64,000 bases of DNA from JBBRQP01 sp038226175 (GCA_038226175.1 JBBRQP010000003.1:7171-71170), one strand, 5' to 3'; counted from the stretch's first letter, positions 55,098 through 64,000 are shown. The notes: generated by a model from the letters alone, not told the origin. Numbers and translations are program-made.

Positions 55098-55612
55098 GAT
55101 GCTGGTTACCGTACTTCGTCTTCTAGTTTAAGGCACAGCTCTCAGAACAGCTCTGCGGTTTTGGCATCACCAGTCCGGCGCGCTACGGAACTATCGTTAT
55201 ATTTTTCTAAAAAGGCTGTTCTCTTAGGCTTTATTGCTTGATCACTAGCTTAGATAAATAAGCCCATTCTGAGAATTTAGGCTGTTCTTCTTTACTTCTT
55301 ATATAAAATATATTTCTTATATTAGTAGTATTATAGGCTGTGGAAACTGTGGATAACTCCTGAAAGCCTTATGGTGTGGTGATCCTGTTTCCACAGGCCC
55401 TGTGGAAAACCTGTGGATAAAAAAATAGTTTTCCACAGGCTAAAATTTTCTGTGGAAAACTAGGCTGAGTTTTCCACAGGTTTTCCACAGAAAACGTAAA
55501 GTTTTCCACAGGTTTTCCACAGGCTAAAGGGTCTAAAACAGGGATCTTTAGGTAAATGTAAGAGCGGCCAGACCGCATGCGAAACTGAGAAAAGCGCAGG
55601 GAGCTTCCCCTT
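55098..55612. other. Candidate chromosomal replication origin (oriC): DnaA-box cluster with AT-rich flank
   Basis: A 515-base gap with no gene. Between 55339 and 55521 there are eleven 9-mers of the DnaA-box type. Minus-oriented: 55339, 55348 (perfect TTATCCACA), 55401, 55412 (perfect TTATCCACA) and 55451. Plus-oriented: 55387, 55429, 55470, 55481, 55502 and 55513 (TTTTCCACA in five of these six). To the left, 55295-55335 is very AT-rich (TTATATAAAATATATTTC) and could be the unwinding element. GGCTGTTCT occurs at 55214 and 55280, with its complement at 55144. Adjacent genes point away on both sides. dnaA and dnaN are not in the window. Confidence 0.75.
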
Positions 55613-57040
55613 ATGGGTCAAGAAATTGCTACGAGTCACTTCAGTGATCTTGATTTTTGCCGTTTTCGAGAAAAACTAGCCCAAGAAACTGCTCTAGTCG
55701 CCCAATGGTTTGGGCAGCAACACTTTGTCCGCCATGACGAAGTGGCGGGTATGGAACTCGAAGCCTGGTTGGTAGATAAAAATTTTGCACCCGCACCCTG
55801 GAATGAACGCTATCTCACGGCGATGGCAGACCCGCTGATGGTGCCTGAGTTAGCGCAGTTTAATGTCGAACTCAATAGCAGTCCTCAGCCCTTAGTTGGC
55901 AATGCTTTGCGGCGGATGTATCACGAACTCACCCAGACCTGGGCACATGGTACGGCTGTCGCCCAAACCTTAGGTGCTGAGCTGGTCATGATTGGTATCT
56001 TACCGACGGTGCAACAAAGTGAGCTGTGCCTCAAACACATGTCACCCTTGGTGCGCTATCGAGCTCTCAACGAACAAATGCTACGCTTGCGCCAATCTCA
56101 ACCGATTCGGCTACAAATTCAGGGGCGGGAAGTTCTCAACACAGTCCATGATGACCTGATGGTCGAAGCTGCTGCAACTTCGTTTCAGGTGCATTTACAG
56201 GTTAATCCAGAGCAGGCTGTACGGTTTTATAATGCAGCTCATATCCTTTCTGCCCCGATGGTAGCAGTAGCGGCAAATTCTCCCTATTTATTTGGACGAG
56301 ACCTCTGGGCGGAGACACGCATTCCGTTATTTGAACAAGCGGTATCAGGTTGTTCCACTGAGGCCCATCTTCAGCGCGTCACCTTTGGGACAGGTTATGC
56401 CGAAGACTCACTACTCGAATGCTTCCAAGAAAATCAAGCCCTATATCCTATACTCTTACCGATGTGTACCGAAGACACGGCAACCGATGAGCGGCTCAAC
56501 CATCTACGGCTCCATAATGGTACGATTTGGCGTTGGAACCGTCCTTTGATTGGCTTCGAGAGCGATGGTAAGCCCCATCTGCGTCTCGAACATCGAGTGA
56601 TTCCTGCAGGGCCTAGTGTGGTTGATAATATTGCTAATGCTGCCTTATTTTATGGCCTGATCCAGGTGCTTGCGACCCAAGAAAGTGCCCCTGAGTACCA
56701 GTTAAATTTTGCTACAGCCCGTAATAATTTTTATACCGCAGCACAGCATGGCTTAGCGGCTCAGATCCGGTGGCTAGATGGCAAAATCTGGCCAGTTGAC
56801 CTTTTGCTTAAGGAAAAGCTTCTCCCTTTGGCTTATCAGGGACTAGATTTGTTGGGGTTAGACGCCGTTGATCGGGATTACTTTTTGGGGATTATGGCTG
56901 CGCGACTTATGACCGGACAAAATGGCACGGTTTGGCAGCGTAACTTTGTGCAAAAATACGGAACTAACATGCATGAATTAACCCGGGTTTATCTAAAACA
57001 TCAAAAAAGTGGTGCTGCTGTGCACGAATGGGATGGCTAA
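55613..57040 (+). CDS. Glutamate-cysteine ligase family protein (GCS2-like)
   Basis: A 475-aa carboxylate-amine ligase-like enzyme. GMELEAWLVDKNFAPAPWN and FNVELNSSPQPL carry the glutamate/metal-binding acids, and ELVMIGILPT and HLQVN are further family strands. It differs from the usual cyanobacterial GshA, so it may form a gamma-glutamyl amide other than glutathione's precursor. Its stop abuts the ATG of the M14-type gene (TAAATG), implying a joint pathway. Start has GGGAG upstream. Confidence 0.78.
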   Translation: MGQEIATSHFSDLDFCRFREKLAQETALVAQWFGQQHFVRHDEVAGMELEAWLVDKNFAPAPWNERYLTAMADPLMVPELAQFNVELNSSPQPLVGNALRRMYHELTQTWAHGTAVAQTLGAELVMIGILPTVQQSELCLKHMSPLVRYRALNEQMLRLRQSQPIRLQIQGREVLNTVHDDLMVEAAATSFQVHLQVNPEQAVRFYNAAHILSAPMVAVAANSPYLFGRDLWAETRIPLFEQAVSGCSTEAHLQRVTFGTGYAEDSLLECFQENQALYPILLPMCTEDTATDERLNHLRLHNGTIWRWNRPLIGFESDGKPHLRLEHRVIPAGPSVVDNIANAALFYGLIQVLATQESAPEYQLNFATARNNFYTAAQHGLAAQIRWLDGKIWPVDLLLKEKLLPLAYQGLDLLGLDAVDRDYFLGIMAARLMTGQNGTVWQRNFVQKYGTNMHELTRVYLKHQKSGAAVHEWDG

Positions 57041-58045
57041 ATGTTGACGGTGCTCGAAGCATTACCTGAAGGTTTACTCAACCGGGAGACCCATCAACTT
57101 CACGAACTATTACCCCAACCAACGCTCATTCACCTCAGGGGCAAGCGTGAACCAGCCTTATTTGTCTCGATCCTCCTCCACGGCAATGAGGATACAGGCT
57201 GGCGAGCCGTACGTGAGCTTTTGCGTGCCTATCAGGGTAAACTGTTACCACGGGCTCTATCACTATTTATTGGCAATGTGAGCGCTGCACGGATAAATGT
57301 GCGGCATCTTGATCAGCAGCCTGATTACAACCGCATCTGGCGACCGGGTACAACCCCAGAGCAGCAGATGACCCAGCAGGTTGTGCAAATCATGCGGACG
57401 CGGGGGGTTTTTGCTAGTATCGATATCCACAACAACACGGGGCTTAATCCGCACTATACCTGTGTCAGTCGTCTAGATGATGCCTCACTACATTTGGCTA
57501 CGCTATTTAGCCGGACGGTGGTTTATTTACCTGAGCCTGATACTCTCCAATCTGCTGTCTTTGCTGAATTTTGTCCTTCGGTCGTTCTGGAGTGTGGCAA
57601 AACTGGTTCAGATTATGGAGTCGAAAAAGCGTTTGTGTATCTCGAAGCCTGTTTGCATCTGTCTGATTTACCCAAACGTCCCGTACCTGCGCACGATTTA
57701 AATCTATTTCATACCGCAGCAGTTATCAAAATTCCGCCTGATGTGACCTTTGGTTTTGGGGATAAAACTAAAGATATTTGTTTTCGTCCAGACCTGGATC
57801 AGCTTAATTTTCAGGAACTTCCTGCTCATACACCTCTTGCTCAGATATGTCCTGGTAGTTTAGCTAAGTTAGAAATTAGAAACCACACGGGCAAAAATCT
57901 CTATGACCGCTATTGTGTCCTCGAAAAGGACACGCTTTACACGATTATTCCCCTGATGCCAGCTATGCTCACGCTCAATACCCAAGTTATCCGTCAAGAT
58001 TGCCTAGGTTACTTGATGGAACGCTATGTAAGCCCGCATCAATAA
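57041..58045 (+). CDS. Succinylglutamate desuccinylase/aspartoacylase-like (M14) hydrolase
   Basis: A 334-aa zinc-dependent hydrolase. The zinc ligands are H and E in LLHGNEDTGW and H in IDIHNNTG; the glutamate in VVLECGKTGSD fits the family. Members remove N-acyl or peptide groups from amino acids. Pairing with a glutamate-cysteine-ligase-like gene suggests synthesis and trimming of a glutamyl compound; this is inference. Translationally adjacent to the preceding gene. Confidence 0.8.
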   Translation: MLTVLEALPEGLLNRETHQLHELLPQPTLIHLRGKREPALFVSILLHGNEDTGWRAVRELLRAYQGKLLPRALSLFIGNVSAARINVRHLDQQPDYNRIWRPGTTPEQQMTQQVVQIMRTRGVFASIDIHNNTGLNPHYTCVSRLDDASLHLATLFSRTVVYLPEPDTLQSAVFAEFCPSVVLECGKTGSDYGVEKAFVYLEACLHLSDLPKRPVPAHDLNLFHTAAVIKIPPDVTFGFGDKTKDICFRPDLDQLNFQELPAHTPLAQICPGSLAKLEIRNHTGKNLYDRYCVLEKDTLYTIIPLMPAMLTLNTQVIRQDCLGYLMERYVSPHQ

Positions 58046-58061
58046 GCCCTTGAGTTGCTTT

Positions 58062-58877
58062 TTACAGCAACTTCTCTAGGCCATAAACCAGATTTTTGAG
58101 CTGAACTACTTTTCTGATTGCCAACAAAATCCCAGGCAGATAGGCCTCACGGTGACTTGTATCGTGACGCAGGGTGAGAGTTTGCCCAGCCGCCCCAAAA
58201 ATTACTTCTTGATGGGCAATCAGACCGGGCAGACGTATCGAATGAATACGAATGCCGTCTTCGGCCATAGCTCCGCGTGCCCCTGCCAGTAATTCTTTTT
58301 CTTTGACCAAGGGTATATTAAATTCTTTACCCAAACCAGCGATCATTTCGGCAGTTTTGAGAGCAGTGCCACTAGGCGCATCGGCCTTTTCATTGTGATG
58401 TAACTCAAGAATCTCGACATGATCAAAATATTGCGCCATGCGGGTAGACGCTTGTTGCATGAGAATCATCCCGAGGGCAAAATTTGGCGCAATTACACAA
58501 CCCATACTGGCTTTTTCGGCAAAAATACTTAATTCCTCGAGCTGAGCCGTACTCAAACCCGTCGTACCTACCACCGGACGAATGCCAAAAGCAATACTTT
58601 CACGAATATTGTCATAGACTACACTCGGATGGGTAAAGTCCACCATTACTCCCGGGATACGTTCCTGGGCACACATCATTAAGGTGCCTTTGAGATCACC
58701 GGTGATCGGTATGTCAATCTCACCAATACCTGCCAAAATTCCTGCATCCTGATCTTGATATGAAGTATCCACTGCGCCCACCAAGGTCATATCCGCCGCT
58801 TGGTGTACGCCTTTGATCACGACCTGCCCCATCTTGCCGGCAGCGCCGATTACCACTATCGGAATCGGTTGTGTCAC
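58062..58877 (-). CDS. dapB: 4-hydroxy-tetrahydrodipicolinate reductase
   Basis: NAD(P)H reductase in lysine/diaminopimelate synthesis. [12 protein letters not shown] (Rossmann), [17 protein letters not shown], the catalytic [15 protein letters not shown] and the closing [22 protein letters not shown] are complete. 271 aa. GTG start. Convergent with the M14-type gene, 16 bp apart. Confidence 0.96.
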   Translation of the reverse strand: MTQPIPIVVIGAAGKMGQVVIKGVHQAADMTLVGAVDTSYQDQDAGILAGIGEIDIPITGDLKGTLMMCAQERIPGVMVDFTHPSVVYDNIRESIAFGIRPVVGTTGLSTAQLEELSIFAEKASMGCVIAPNFALGMILMQQASTRMAQYFDHVEILELHHNEKADAPSGTALKTAEMIAGLGKEFNIPLVKEKELLAGARGAMAEDGIRIHSIRLPGLIAHQEVIFGAAGQTLTLRHDTSHREAYLPGILLAIRKVVQLKNLVYGLEKLL

Positions 58878-58967
58878 GTTAATGCCTCTTTTTTTTTACT
58901 GTAGCAGTCCCTCAACCCTCCTAGCCCCTATCGCCTTGGCAGACGAGGAAGCCGGGATCAGGGCATG

Positions 58968-59774
58968 TTAGCCGTTACGGACGATCACTTGCTGAGCCGG
59001 AACTGGGTAACCAGCTGCACCAAAGGCATCACAAATGAGCTTGTTAGTATCAAAATAAACTTGCCAGTAGTTATCGTTATTACAGTAGGGGCGAACGGCA
59101 AGAACCGGTCCAAAAGCAGTAAATTCTAAGACTTCAACATCGGGGGCGGGGCTGGTAAGCACATTAGGAATGAGAGCTAGGCCAGCCTTAAGACGCGTGA
59201 TGGCATCTTGGGGGTCAACACTATGACCGATCTGAGCCATTAGTTCGACACGACGATAAGGATTGGTCGAAAAGTTTTGGATATTGTCGCCAAAAACTTT
59301 GTTGTTGCCGACAAAGGTTTGTACATTATCTGGCGTATCAATCGTGGTTACAAACAGACCAATTTCGCGGACAGTACCAATAATCCCACCAGCTGAGATA
59401 AAGTCTCCGACCTTGAAAGGACGCAAGATGATGATAAAAGCGCCCGCTGCGAAGTTAGCTAGTAAACCACTCCAAGCGGCTCCGATGGCAATACCGGCTG
59501 CTGCCACAAATGCTGCAAAAGTCGTTGTCTCTACCCCAAAATAACCCAGCAGGGCTACAACTAGGGCAATATTGGCAGCAACTGTGATGATATTGACCAC
59601 ATAACGGACTAAGGTCGCATCTATTTTTTGTTTGGTCAAAGCGGTCTGAATGAGTCCAATCACAAAACCAATCAGCCAGCGTCCGACGACATAAACAATT
59701 ATTGCGCCAAGAATCTTAAACCCAACTTGGATTACTAAGTCAATTACAGTTTTGGAAACTTGCGTCAAATCCAT
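58968..59774 (-). CDS. Small-conductance mechanosensitive channel (MscS family)
   Basis: A 268-aa channel relieving osmotic downshock. Three hydrophobic helices at the N-terminus; the pore-lining helix with Gly/Ala packing is in AAGIAIGAAWSGLLANFAAGAFIIILRPFKVGDFI, followed by the beta domain (GTVREIGLFVTTIDTPDNVQTFVGNNKVFGDNIQNFS). ATG 59774. Monocistronic by spacing. Confidence 0.93.
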   Translation of the reverse strand: MDLTQVSKTVIDLVIQVGFKILGAIIVYVVGRWLIGFVIGLIQTALTKQKIDATLVRYVVNIITVAANIALVVALLGYFGVETTTFAAFVAAAGIAIGAAWSGLLANFAAGAFIIILRPFKVGDFISAGGIIGTVREIGLFVTTIDTPDNVQTFVGNNKVFGDNIQNFSTNPYRRVELMAQIGHSVDPQDAITRLKAGLALIPNVLTSPAPDVEVLEFTAFGPVLAVRPYCNNDNYWQVYFDTNKLICDAFGAAGYPVPAQQVIVRNG

Positions 59775-59943
59775 GGTCTGAGCCTCCGAGCAGAAACTAA
59801 CTTACCAACAATGATTTCATGTGAATCTTAAGAATAGTAAAAATACTATTAAAAATACTATAAAACTTTACAGGGCTATTTGACCTGAAAGTTGGTACTT
59901 AGCAGAGACTCTAGGAAATTTTTTGAACTAAACTGCTGTTTAC

Positions 59944-60678
59944 TTAGCTTTTTTGGTAGTTGACAATCCGTGCAAAACTCGCAGCTTCCAGACTCGCGCC
60001 CCCCACCAAAACGCCGTCAATTTCTGATTGAGCCATGATCTCATCAATATTATCGGGCTTGACGGAGCCGCCGTACTGAATCGGTACATCTTGATGATTA
60101 AGTTGACTACGAATCAAGCCAACTACCCGATTAGCTTCACTAGCCGCACAGGTTTCACCAGTACCAATCGCCCAGATGGGCTCATAGGCGATAACCAGCC
60201 GCCCTTGGTCTATGCCCACCAAATCTTGGCTTAATTGATCCGTAATCCGAGCTTCGGTGATGCCATGATCCCGTTCGCTCTTAGTTTCACCCACACACAA
60301 AATTGGGGTTAGACCATGGCGTTGTGCAGCCTGAAGCCGTAAATTAACAGTCTGATCGGTCTCACCAAAATACTGACGGCGCTCACTATGACCAATGATT
60401 ACGTACTGCACCCCTAGCTCCGTCAACATTGATCCAGAAATTTCTCCCGTAAAAGCTCCCTGATCAGCCCAGTGGATATTTTGGGCGGCGAGACTCAGAC
60501 CTTGTTTGGTCATGGGAGCTTGTAAAGCTGCTAAGGCCGTAAACGGACAGCCAAAAACAATCCGACTGCGACTACGGGCATCAGCATGAACTAGGGGAAA
60601 AAATTGTTGGAAAAAGTTCAGGGCTTCAGCCTGAGTTTTATACATTTTCCAGTTGCCAGCCAAGATAATCGGGCGCAA
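59944..60678 (-). CDS. tpiA: Triosephosphate isomerase
   Basis: Interconverts dihydroxyacetone phosphate and glyceraldehyde 3-phosphate in glycolysis and the Calvin cycle. [10 protein letters not shown] (catalytic Lys), [16 protein letters not shown] (catalytic His) and [13 protein letters not shown] (catalytic Glu) are all present. 244 aa. The start codon is TTG at 60678, directly before [10 protein letters not shown] as in the family; no strong ribosome binding site is visible. Confidence 0.96.
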   Translation of the reverse strand: MRPIILAGNWKMYKTQAEALNFFQQFFPLVHADARSRSRIVFGCPFTALAALQAPMTKQGLSLAAQNIHWADQGAFTGEISGSMLTELGVQYVIIGHSERRQYFGETDQTVNLRLQAAQRHGLTPILCVGETKSERDHGITEARITDQLSQDLVGIDQGRLVIAYEPIWAIGTGETCAASEANRVVGLIRSQLNHQDVPIQYGGSVKPDNIDEIMAQSEIDGVLVGGASLEAASFARIVNYQKS

Positions 60679-60736
60679 GGGTCACTCAAGAGTGCAGTAG
60701 CAATAGCTTACCGTTTTTTGGAACCCCTTTTTTTGC

Positions 60737-61393
60737 TTAGTAGGCCATGGTTTCTGGAATCGCATCACGGTTACCACTGAGATAACGACCGACAATACCA
60801 GTCATCGCCCCTAGGTAGGAGAGTTTTTCGCGCCAGACCTGTTTGTAATAGGCTTTGACCAGTTGGGGATCACGGTCTAACTCAATTTTGAGAGCGGCTC
60901 CTAGATAACCCACATGATTGGTCTCATCGGCGAGCAAACGATCGAGCAGGTCACAAGTTGCGGGGTCATCGCCTAGCTGCTGTTTGAAAATCATCATATC
61001 CTTAGCACCACGCGTCTCAGCGACATAGAGCTGCAAAAAAAAGTTTTGCCAAGGCATTGCTTCGTAAGCCGCAAATACACCCGCCGTGTAAGGATCTGTG
61101 ATCCCTACTTTGGCTTCATAGCCCAGCTCTTGTAGGCGTTCGGCAATCCACTTAGCATGTTTAAATTCATCGGCAGCATGACGTGCCATTTTAAGCTGTA
61201 ATTCGCGGGTTGGTAGCTGATGCATCTTAGTTTTGAGCATACCTACGGCATAGCTTTCGAGCCAATGCAGGCGGGCTAGATACTCAGCCTTGAGTTCGGG
61301 TGATTGGGCAATCTGAGCGAAAGCCTGCTGGGATAACAGGGAGTTCAAGGACTCTTGTACCTGTTCTAGAGCAGTGACCGGGCTGGGGGTCAT
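60737..61393 (-). CDS. Ferritin-like di-iron protein
   Basis: A 218-aa all-helical protein of the ferritin-like superfamily. The two helices with E-x-x-H metal motifs are HAADEFKHAKW (about 72-82) and LADETNHVGY (about 154-163), with further glutamates at LHWLESYA and YVAETRGAKD. A di-iron oxidase or oxygenase role is likely, with unknown substrate. It is not the 231-aa cyanobacterial aldehyde-deformylating oxygenase, whose sequence is different. Confidence 0.8.
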   Translation of the reverse strand: MTPSPVTALEQVQESLNSLLSQQAFAQIAQSPELKAEYLARLHWLESYAVGMLKTKMHQLPTRELQLKMARHAADEFKHAKWIAERLQELGYEAKVGITDPYTAGVFAAYEAMPWQNFFLQLYVAETRGAKDMMIFKQQLGDDPATCDLLDRLLADETNHVGYLGAALKIELDRDPQLVKAYYKQVWREKLSYLGAMTGIVGRYLSGNRDAIPETMAY

Positions 61394-61535
61394 GGCGATT
61401 CCTTAACAAAAGTTCTCATTTATTCATGATAACGCGCCTACCTGTTTCGACATACATCGGGGGCGGGCTTTGAGGATTTTCTTGGGGTTTAGGGGATGTG
61501 GTAATCTTAAACTGACTGATCTGAGGAGTTTGTCC

Positions 61536-62219
61536 ATGAGTACAACGATTTTGGTCGTTGAAGACGAAGACCTAATCCGCGAGACTGTGGCACTCAACCT
61601 TGAAGACGAAGGCTACCAAGTGCTCAGTTGCGATAACGGACGCAAGGCACTGACTCTGATCCAAGAAGCAGAAAACTTGGACTTGGTTGTTTTAGACTTG
61701 ATGCTCCCAGCTCTCAATGGCATGGATATGTGTCGGCTCTTACGCAAAGAGGGCAATAATATTCCGATTTTGATGCTGACTGCCAAATCATCAGAAACTG
61801 ACCGCGTGGCAGGCCTCGAAGTTGGTGCTGATGATTATTTAGCTAAGCCCTTCGGGATGCGTGAATTGATTGCCCGCTGCCGAGCTTTACTGCGCCGTCA
61901 TCAAAATTATGCTGTACAAGTTCCTTCGCTGCGCTGCCGCGAAATCTCTCTTGATCCTGACGAATGTCGGGTCGTAGTACGTGAAATTCCGGTGGAGTTA
62001 TCGCCTAAAGAATTTCGTCTACTCGAATTATTTATGCGTAATCCCCGCCGTGTTTGGTCACGTGACCAGCTGCTAGAGCGCGTGTGGGGACCTGACTTTA
62101 TGGGTGATAGCAAAACGGTGGATGTACACATCCGCTGGTTACGCGAAAAGCTTGAACCCAACCCTAGCCATCCCGAATATCTCGTCACTGTACGGGGATT
62201 CGGCTATCGCTTCGGCTGA
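61536..62219 (+). CDS. OmpR/PhoB-family response regulator
   Basis: A 227-aa two-component regulator. The receiver domain has acidic residues E9-D12, phospho-acceptor D54 (VVLDLMLP) and the conserved lysine in AKPFG. The C-terminal winged helix has EIPVELSPKEFRLLELF and VWGPDFMGDSKTVDVHIRWLREKLE. ATG 61536 with GAGGAG upstream; earlier starts lack it. Overlaps the kinase gene at TGATG. The pair resembles SphR/SphS (phosphate) systems, but the signal cannot be read. Confidence 0.92.
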   Translation: MSTTILVVEDEDLIRETVALNLEDEGYQVLSCDNGRKALTLIQEAENLDLVVLDLMLPALNGMDMCRLLRKEGNNIPILMLTAKSSETDRVAGLEVGADDYLAKPFGMRELIARCRALLRRHQNYAVQVPSLRCREISLDPDECRVVVREIPVELSPKEFRLLELFMRNPRRVWSRDQLLERVWGPDFMGDSKTVDVHIRWLREKLEPNPSHPEYLVTVRGFGYRFG

Positions 62220-63403
62220 TGCTGATCGGCTATCTAGGGCTTTATCTGCTAGGTCTGGCTTTGGGTGCATTGGCAATGTATCTGCGTGGACAACGCCAGT
62301 TGCAATTTATTTTATCTAAGCAGACAACCAAGGGATTTACGAACATGAGTCAAGTGCGCCAACTTCTCGACCGACAGGCTCAAGATATGGAACAACTTCA
62401 AGTACAGCTTGCAAACACCCGTACCCTTCTTGCTGGATTACCCCTAGGTTATTTGGCCGTCGATCAAGATAATCGTTTACTTGATTACAACCCGCGTGCT
62501 GCCCAGCTCTTGGGGCTTAATCCGGGACAACAGCGTCTTCTGATTGAAGAAGTCCGTTCTTGGGAATTGGATAACTTAGTTGAGCGCACCCGTGAGTCAG
62601 GTAGTCATCAAACGCAAGAATGGTCTTGCCCTTCGCCTGTCGGGCAGCAGCCCTTACGCGTTACGACCTTACCGCTCCAAGGCAGAGCTGTGGGCATCTT
62701 TTTGGAAGACCGTCATGAAGCAGTTAATTTGGCCAACCGTCGGGATCAATGGACGGCTGATGTTGCCCACGAGCTAAAAACGCCGCTCACCGCCATGCAT
62801 TTAGTTATGGAAATGCTCAAAAATCGGGTCGAGCCAGAACATGGGCGTTGGCTTGAGCGCTTACTCAAAGAAGTACAACGCTTGACTTCATTGGTTGATG
62901 ACTTGTTGTGTTTACAGCAGATTGCCACTGACCGCCAAATCCAAGTGCACTCAGAAACCTTGGATATCGTAGGATTGCTGCGCGAATGCTGGCAAATGCT
63001 GGAGCCTTTAGCACAAGCTAAGATGATAACTTTGGTCATCGAAGCGCCCGCTGTGTTAGAAATCAAAGCTGACCCGGCTCTCTTGCACCGAGCTTTCCTG
63101 AATCTACTGGATAATGGCGTCAAATTTAGTCCTTCTGGTAGTCAATTATTATTGTGCTTAGTCCAAAATCCCACCCAAGTCATCATAGATTTACAAGACC
63201 AAGGTGCTGGCTTTCCACCCGAAGACTTAGAACGGGTATTTGAAAGATTTTATCGGGCTGACCCAGCGCGTTCTCGGCAAACTGGCGGAACTGGCTTGGG
63301 TTTGGCGCTAGTGCGAGAAATTATCCAAGCCCATCAAGGAACAGTCCAAGCTAGTAATTTGCCGCAAGGTGGTGCTTGCTTGCGGGTCGTATTGCCCGTG
63401 TAA
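62219..63403 (+). CDS. Sensor histidine kinase with PAS-like domain
   Basis: A 394-aa kinase. One N-terminal membrane helix (about 1-22), a coiled-coil, a PAS-like domain (about 65-165, ending YNPRAAQLLGL region), the phospho-acceptor H184 (DVAHELKTPLTAM) and ATPase boxes (LLDNGVKFSP, DQGAGFPPEDLERVFERFYR, GGTGLGLALV). There is no periplasmic sensor loop, as in SphS/PhoR-like kinases. It partners the overlapping response regulator. Confidence 0.93.
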   Translation: MLIGYLGLYLLGLALGALAMYLRGQRQLQFILSKQTTKGFTNMSQVRQLLDRQAQDMEQLQVQLANTRTLLAGLPLGYLAVDQDNRLLDYNPRAAQLLGLNPGQQRLLIEEVRSWELDNLVERTRESGSHQTQEWSCPSPVGQQPLRVTTLPLQGRAVGIFLEDRHEAVNLANRRDQWTADVAHELKTPLTAMHLVMEMLKNRVEPEHGRWLERLLKEVQRLTSLVDDLLCLQQIATDRQIQVHSETLDIVGLLRECWQMLEPLAQAKMITLVIEAPAVLEIKADPALLHRAFLNLLDNGVKFSPSGSQLLLCLVQNPTQVIIDLQDQGAGFPPEDLERVFERFYRADPARSRQTGGTGLGLALVREIIQAHQGTVQASNLPQGGACLRVVLPV

Positions 63404-63467
63404 TAGATGTGCATATCTGCATCAAAAAGCTAGATAAACAGTTGTAAGCGCGATGCAATCAATAACC

Positions 63468-63887
63468 CTAATATTGATTGCGATAATTTTCAAACGCCAT
63501 TTGACGAGCCTCCTGCTCAGTCCAGCACAAAATCGGCTTAGGATGTCCGTACTTTTGAAGAGTAATGGGAATAGGTTGTTGGAGTAATTGGTGGATCTGT
63601 TCGGCGATGAATAGACAGCACTGATCAGGCGTTTGGCAGACCTGCTTTTCTGCAAAGCGAATTGTTACCCAACCTTTATTCATGAAGAAGGTATTGCGTT
63701 GGTCGTCTTTCCCTAAATAGTGAATAGGTTCACCAGAACCATATATATAGGGTTCATCAATTTCAATATCTATGTATAAATTATGGGTTTCGTCGACATA
63801 AACAAAGTCTGCCGTATAAGAATAGGTACAATCGGGTATTCTGAGAGCCAATCTGGTAAAAATTTTGTCGGGGAAATAAGTATCGAG
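63468..63887 (-). pseudogene. Nuclease-fold-like hypothetical, 5' end cut off near an IS element
   Basis: The frame from TTG 63851 encodes 127 aa with YSYTADFVYVDETHNLYIDIEIDEPY and FFMNKGWVTIRFAEKQV, a pattern seen in cyanobacterial proteins of a restriction-endonuclease-like fold. Codons upstream (YFPDKIFTRL) still look like this family, but the frame stops at 63888-63890, a few bases from the IS end at 63904. No ATG start is present, so the gene is probably truncated by the insertion, perhaps with a frameshift in a CCCC run. Confidence 0.65.
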
Positions 63888-63903
63888 CTATATTATCTTA
63901 TAG

Positions 63904-64000
63904 TGGATCCAGAAAACTGGACAGCTAGTTAAGCGAGTCTCCTGCTCCGTAAACTGGACACCAACAGGAGCAATGAGATGAAAGAGACCCGCAAAAAACA
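63904..64000 (+). mobile_element. Left end of an IS3-like insertion sequence (partial)
   Basis: The end is TGGATCCAGAAAACTGGACA, typical of IS3-family termini that start with TG. The motif AAACTGGACA recurs at 63951, a likely transposase-binding repeat. The element continues beyond the window. Confidence 0.7.
63978..64000 (+). CDS. IS3-type transposase orfA, first codons only
   Basis: ATG 63978 with an AGGAG site upstream; seven codons (MKETRKK) are visible before the window ends. Basic starts of this kind are usual for OrfA helix-turn-helix proteins. Assignment rests mostly on the IS end just upstream. Confidence 0.6.

Noticed and set aside
58049..58078. Hairpin GTTGCT...AGCAAC as terminator after the M14-type gene
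   Set aside because: The stem is only 6 bp, it overlaps the dapB stop region and there is no clear T-run outside the stem.
60737..61393. Aldehyde-deformylating oxygenase (alkane synthesis)
   Set aside because: Ferritin-like with E-x-x-H motifs, but the sequence does not match the conserved 231-aa enzyme and no acyl-ACP reductase gene is adjacent.

Overview
The window is a gene-dense piece of a cyanobacterial chromosome of moderate GC. Cyanobacterial markers include ndhJ (NDH-1), a Tic22-like periplasmic protein, an NblB-like HEAT-repeat protein, a cyanobacterial-type RNase E with an Arg-rich tail motif, a fused glutamine-type ABC transporter, and a perfect NtcA-type site upstream of amt. The genus cannot be assigned by eye. 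No photosystem, phycobiliprotein or rRNA gene is present.

Layout. 1-9 kb: rne, an interrupted Uma2 gene, small hypotheticals, a Rieske protein, ilvC, diheme cytochrome c with tic22, and a coupled acyltransferase/hydrolase pair. 9.7-19.7 kb: one minus-strand surface-polysaccharide operon (flippase, six GT4 glycosyltransferases, a GT9 glycosyltransferase, a hexapeptide acetyltransferase), nearly all genes touching or overlapping. 19.8-24.1 kb: an IPT/TIG-like small protein, a LivH-type permease, a short rplC-rplD-rplW cluster that runs into moaC. 24.2-29.8 kb (minus): mnmH, a metzincin-TonB-domain fusion, a second TonB-domain protein in a tandem duplication, rnc, hisIE. 29.8-34.7 kb (mostly plus): glutamine-type transporter, pyrE, clpS, amt. 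34.7-40 kb: xth, an LptF/G permease, tRNA-His, trpS, gyrB. 40-43.7 kb (minus): wza/wzc-like polysaccharide export and tyrosine kinase. 43.9-51.3 kb: fabG, rhomboid protease, lipoprotein, metallo-hydrolase, acyl-CoA ligase, a MITE-like inverted-repeat element, rhodanese, secreted tyrosine phosphatase, HEAT protein, ndhJ. 51.3-55.1 kb (minus): exported methyltransferase, a double citrate synthase, peroxiredoxin. 55.1-55.6 kb: a dense DnaA-box cluster, the best candidate in the window for a replication origin. 55.6-63.4 kb: glutamate-cysteine-ligase-like and M14-type genes, dapB, mscS, tpiA, a ferritin-like protein, and an OmpR-type response regulator with its histidine kinase. The right edge holds a gene cut at its 5' end beside the left end of an IS3-like element that runs out of the window.

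The most notable items are: (1) the candidate oriC at 55.34-55.52 kb, with eleven TTTTCCACA/TTATCCACA-type boxes beside an AT-rich stretch and with immediate flanking genes transcribed away on both sides; (2) a single reading frame encoding two complete citrate synthases in tandem; (3) an exported metzincin-like protease fused to about four TonB-C-like modules, next to a paralogous two-module protein created by tandem duplication; (4) a Gly/Tyr/Arg-rich low-complexity insert in the Wzc-like tyrosine kinase; (5) a 150-bp MITE-like element. All functional statements come from sequence reading and family knowledge. No database search was run.
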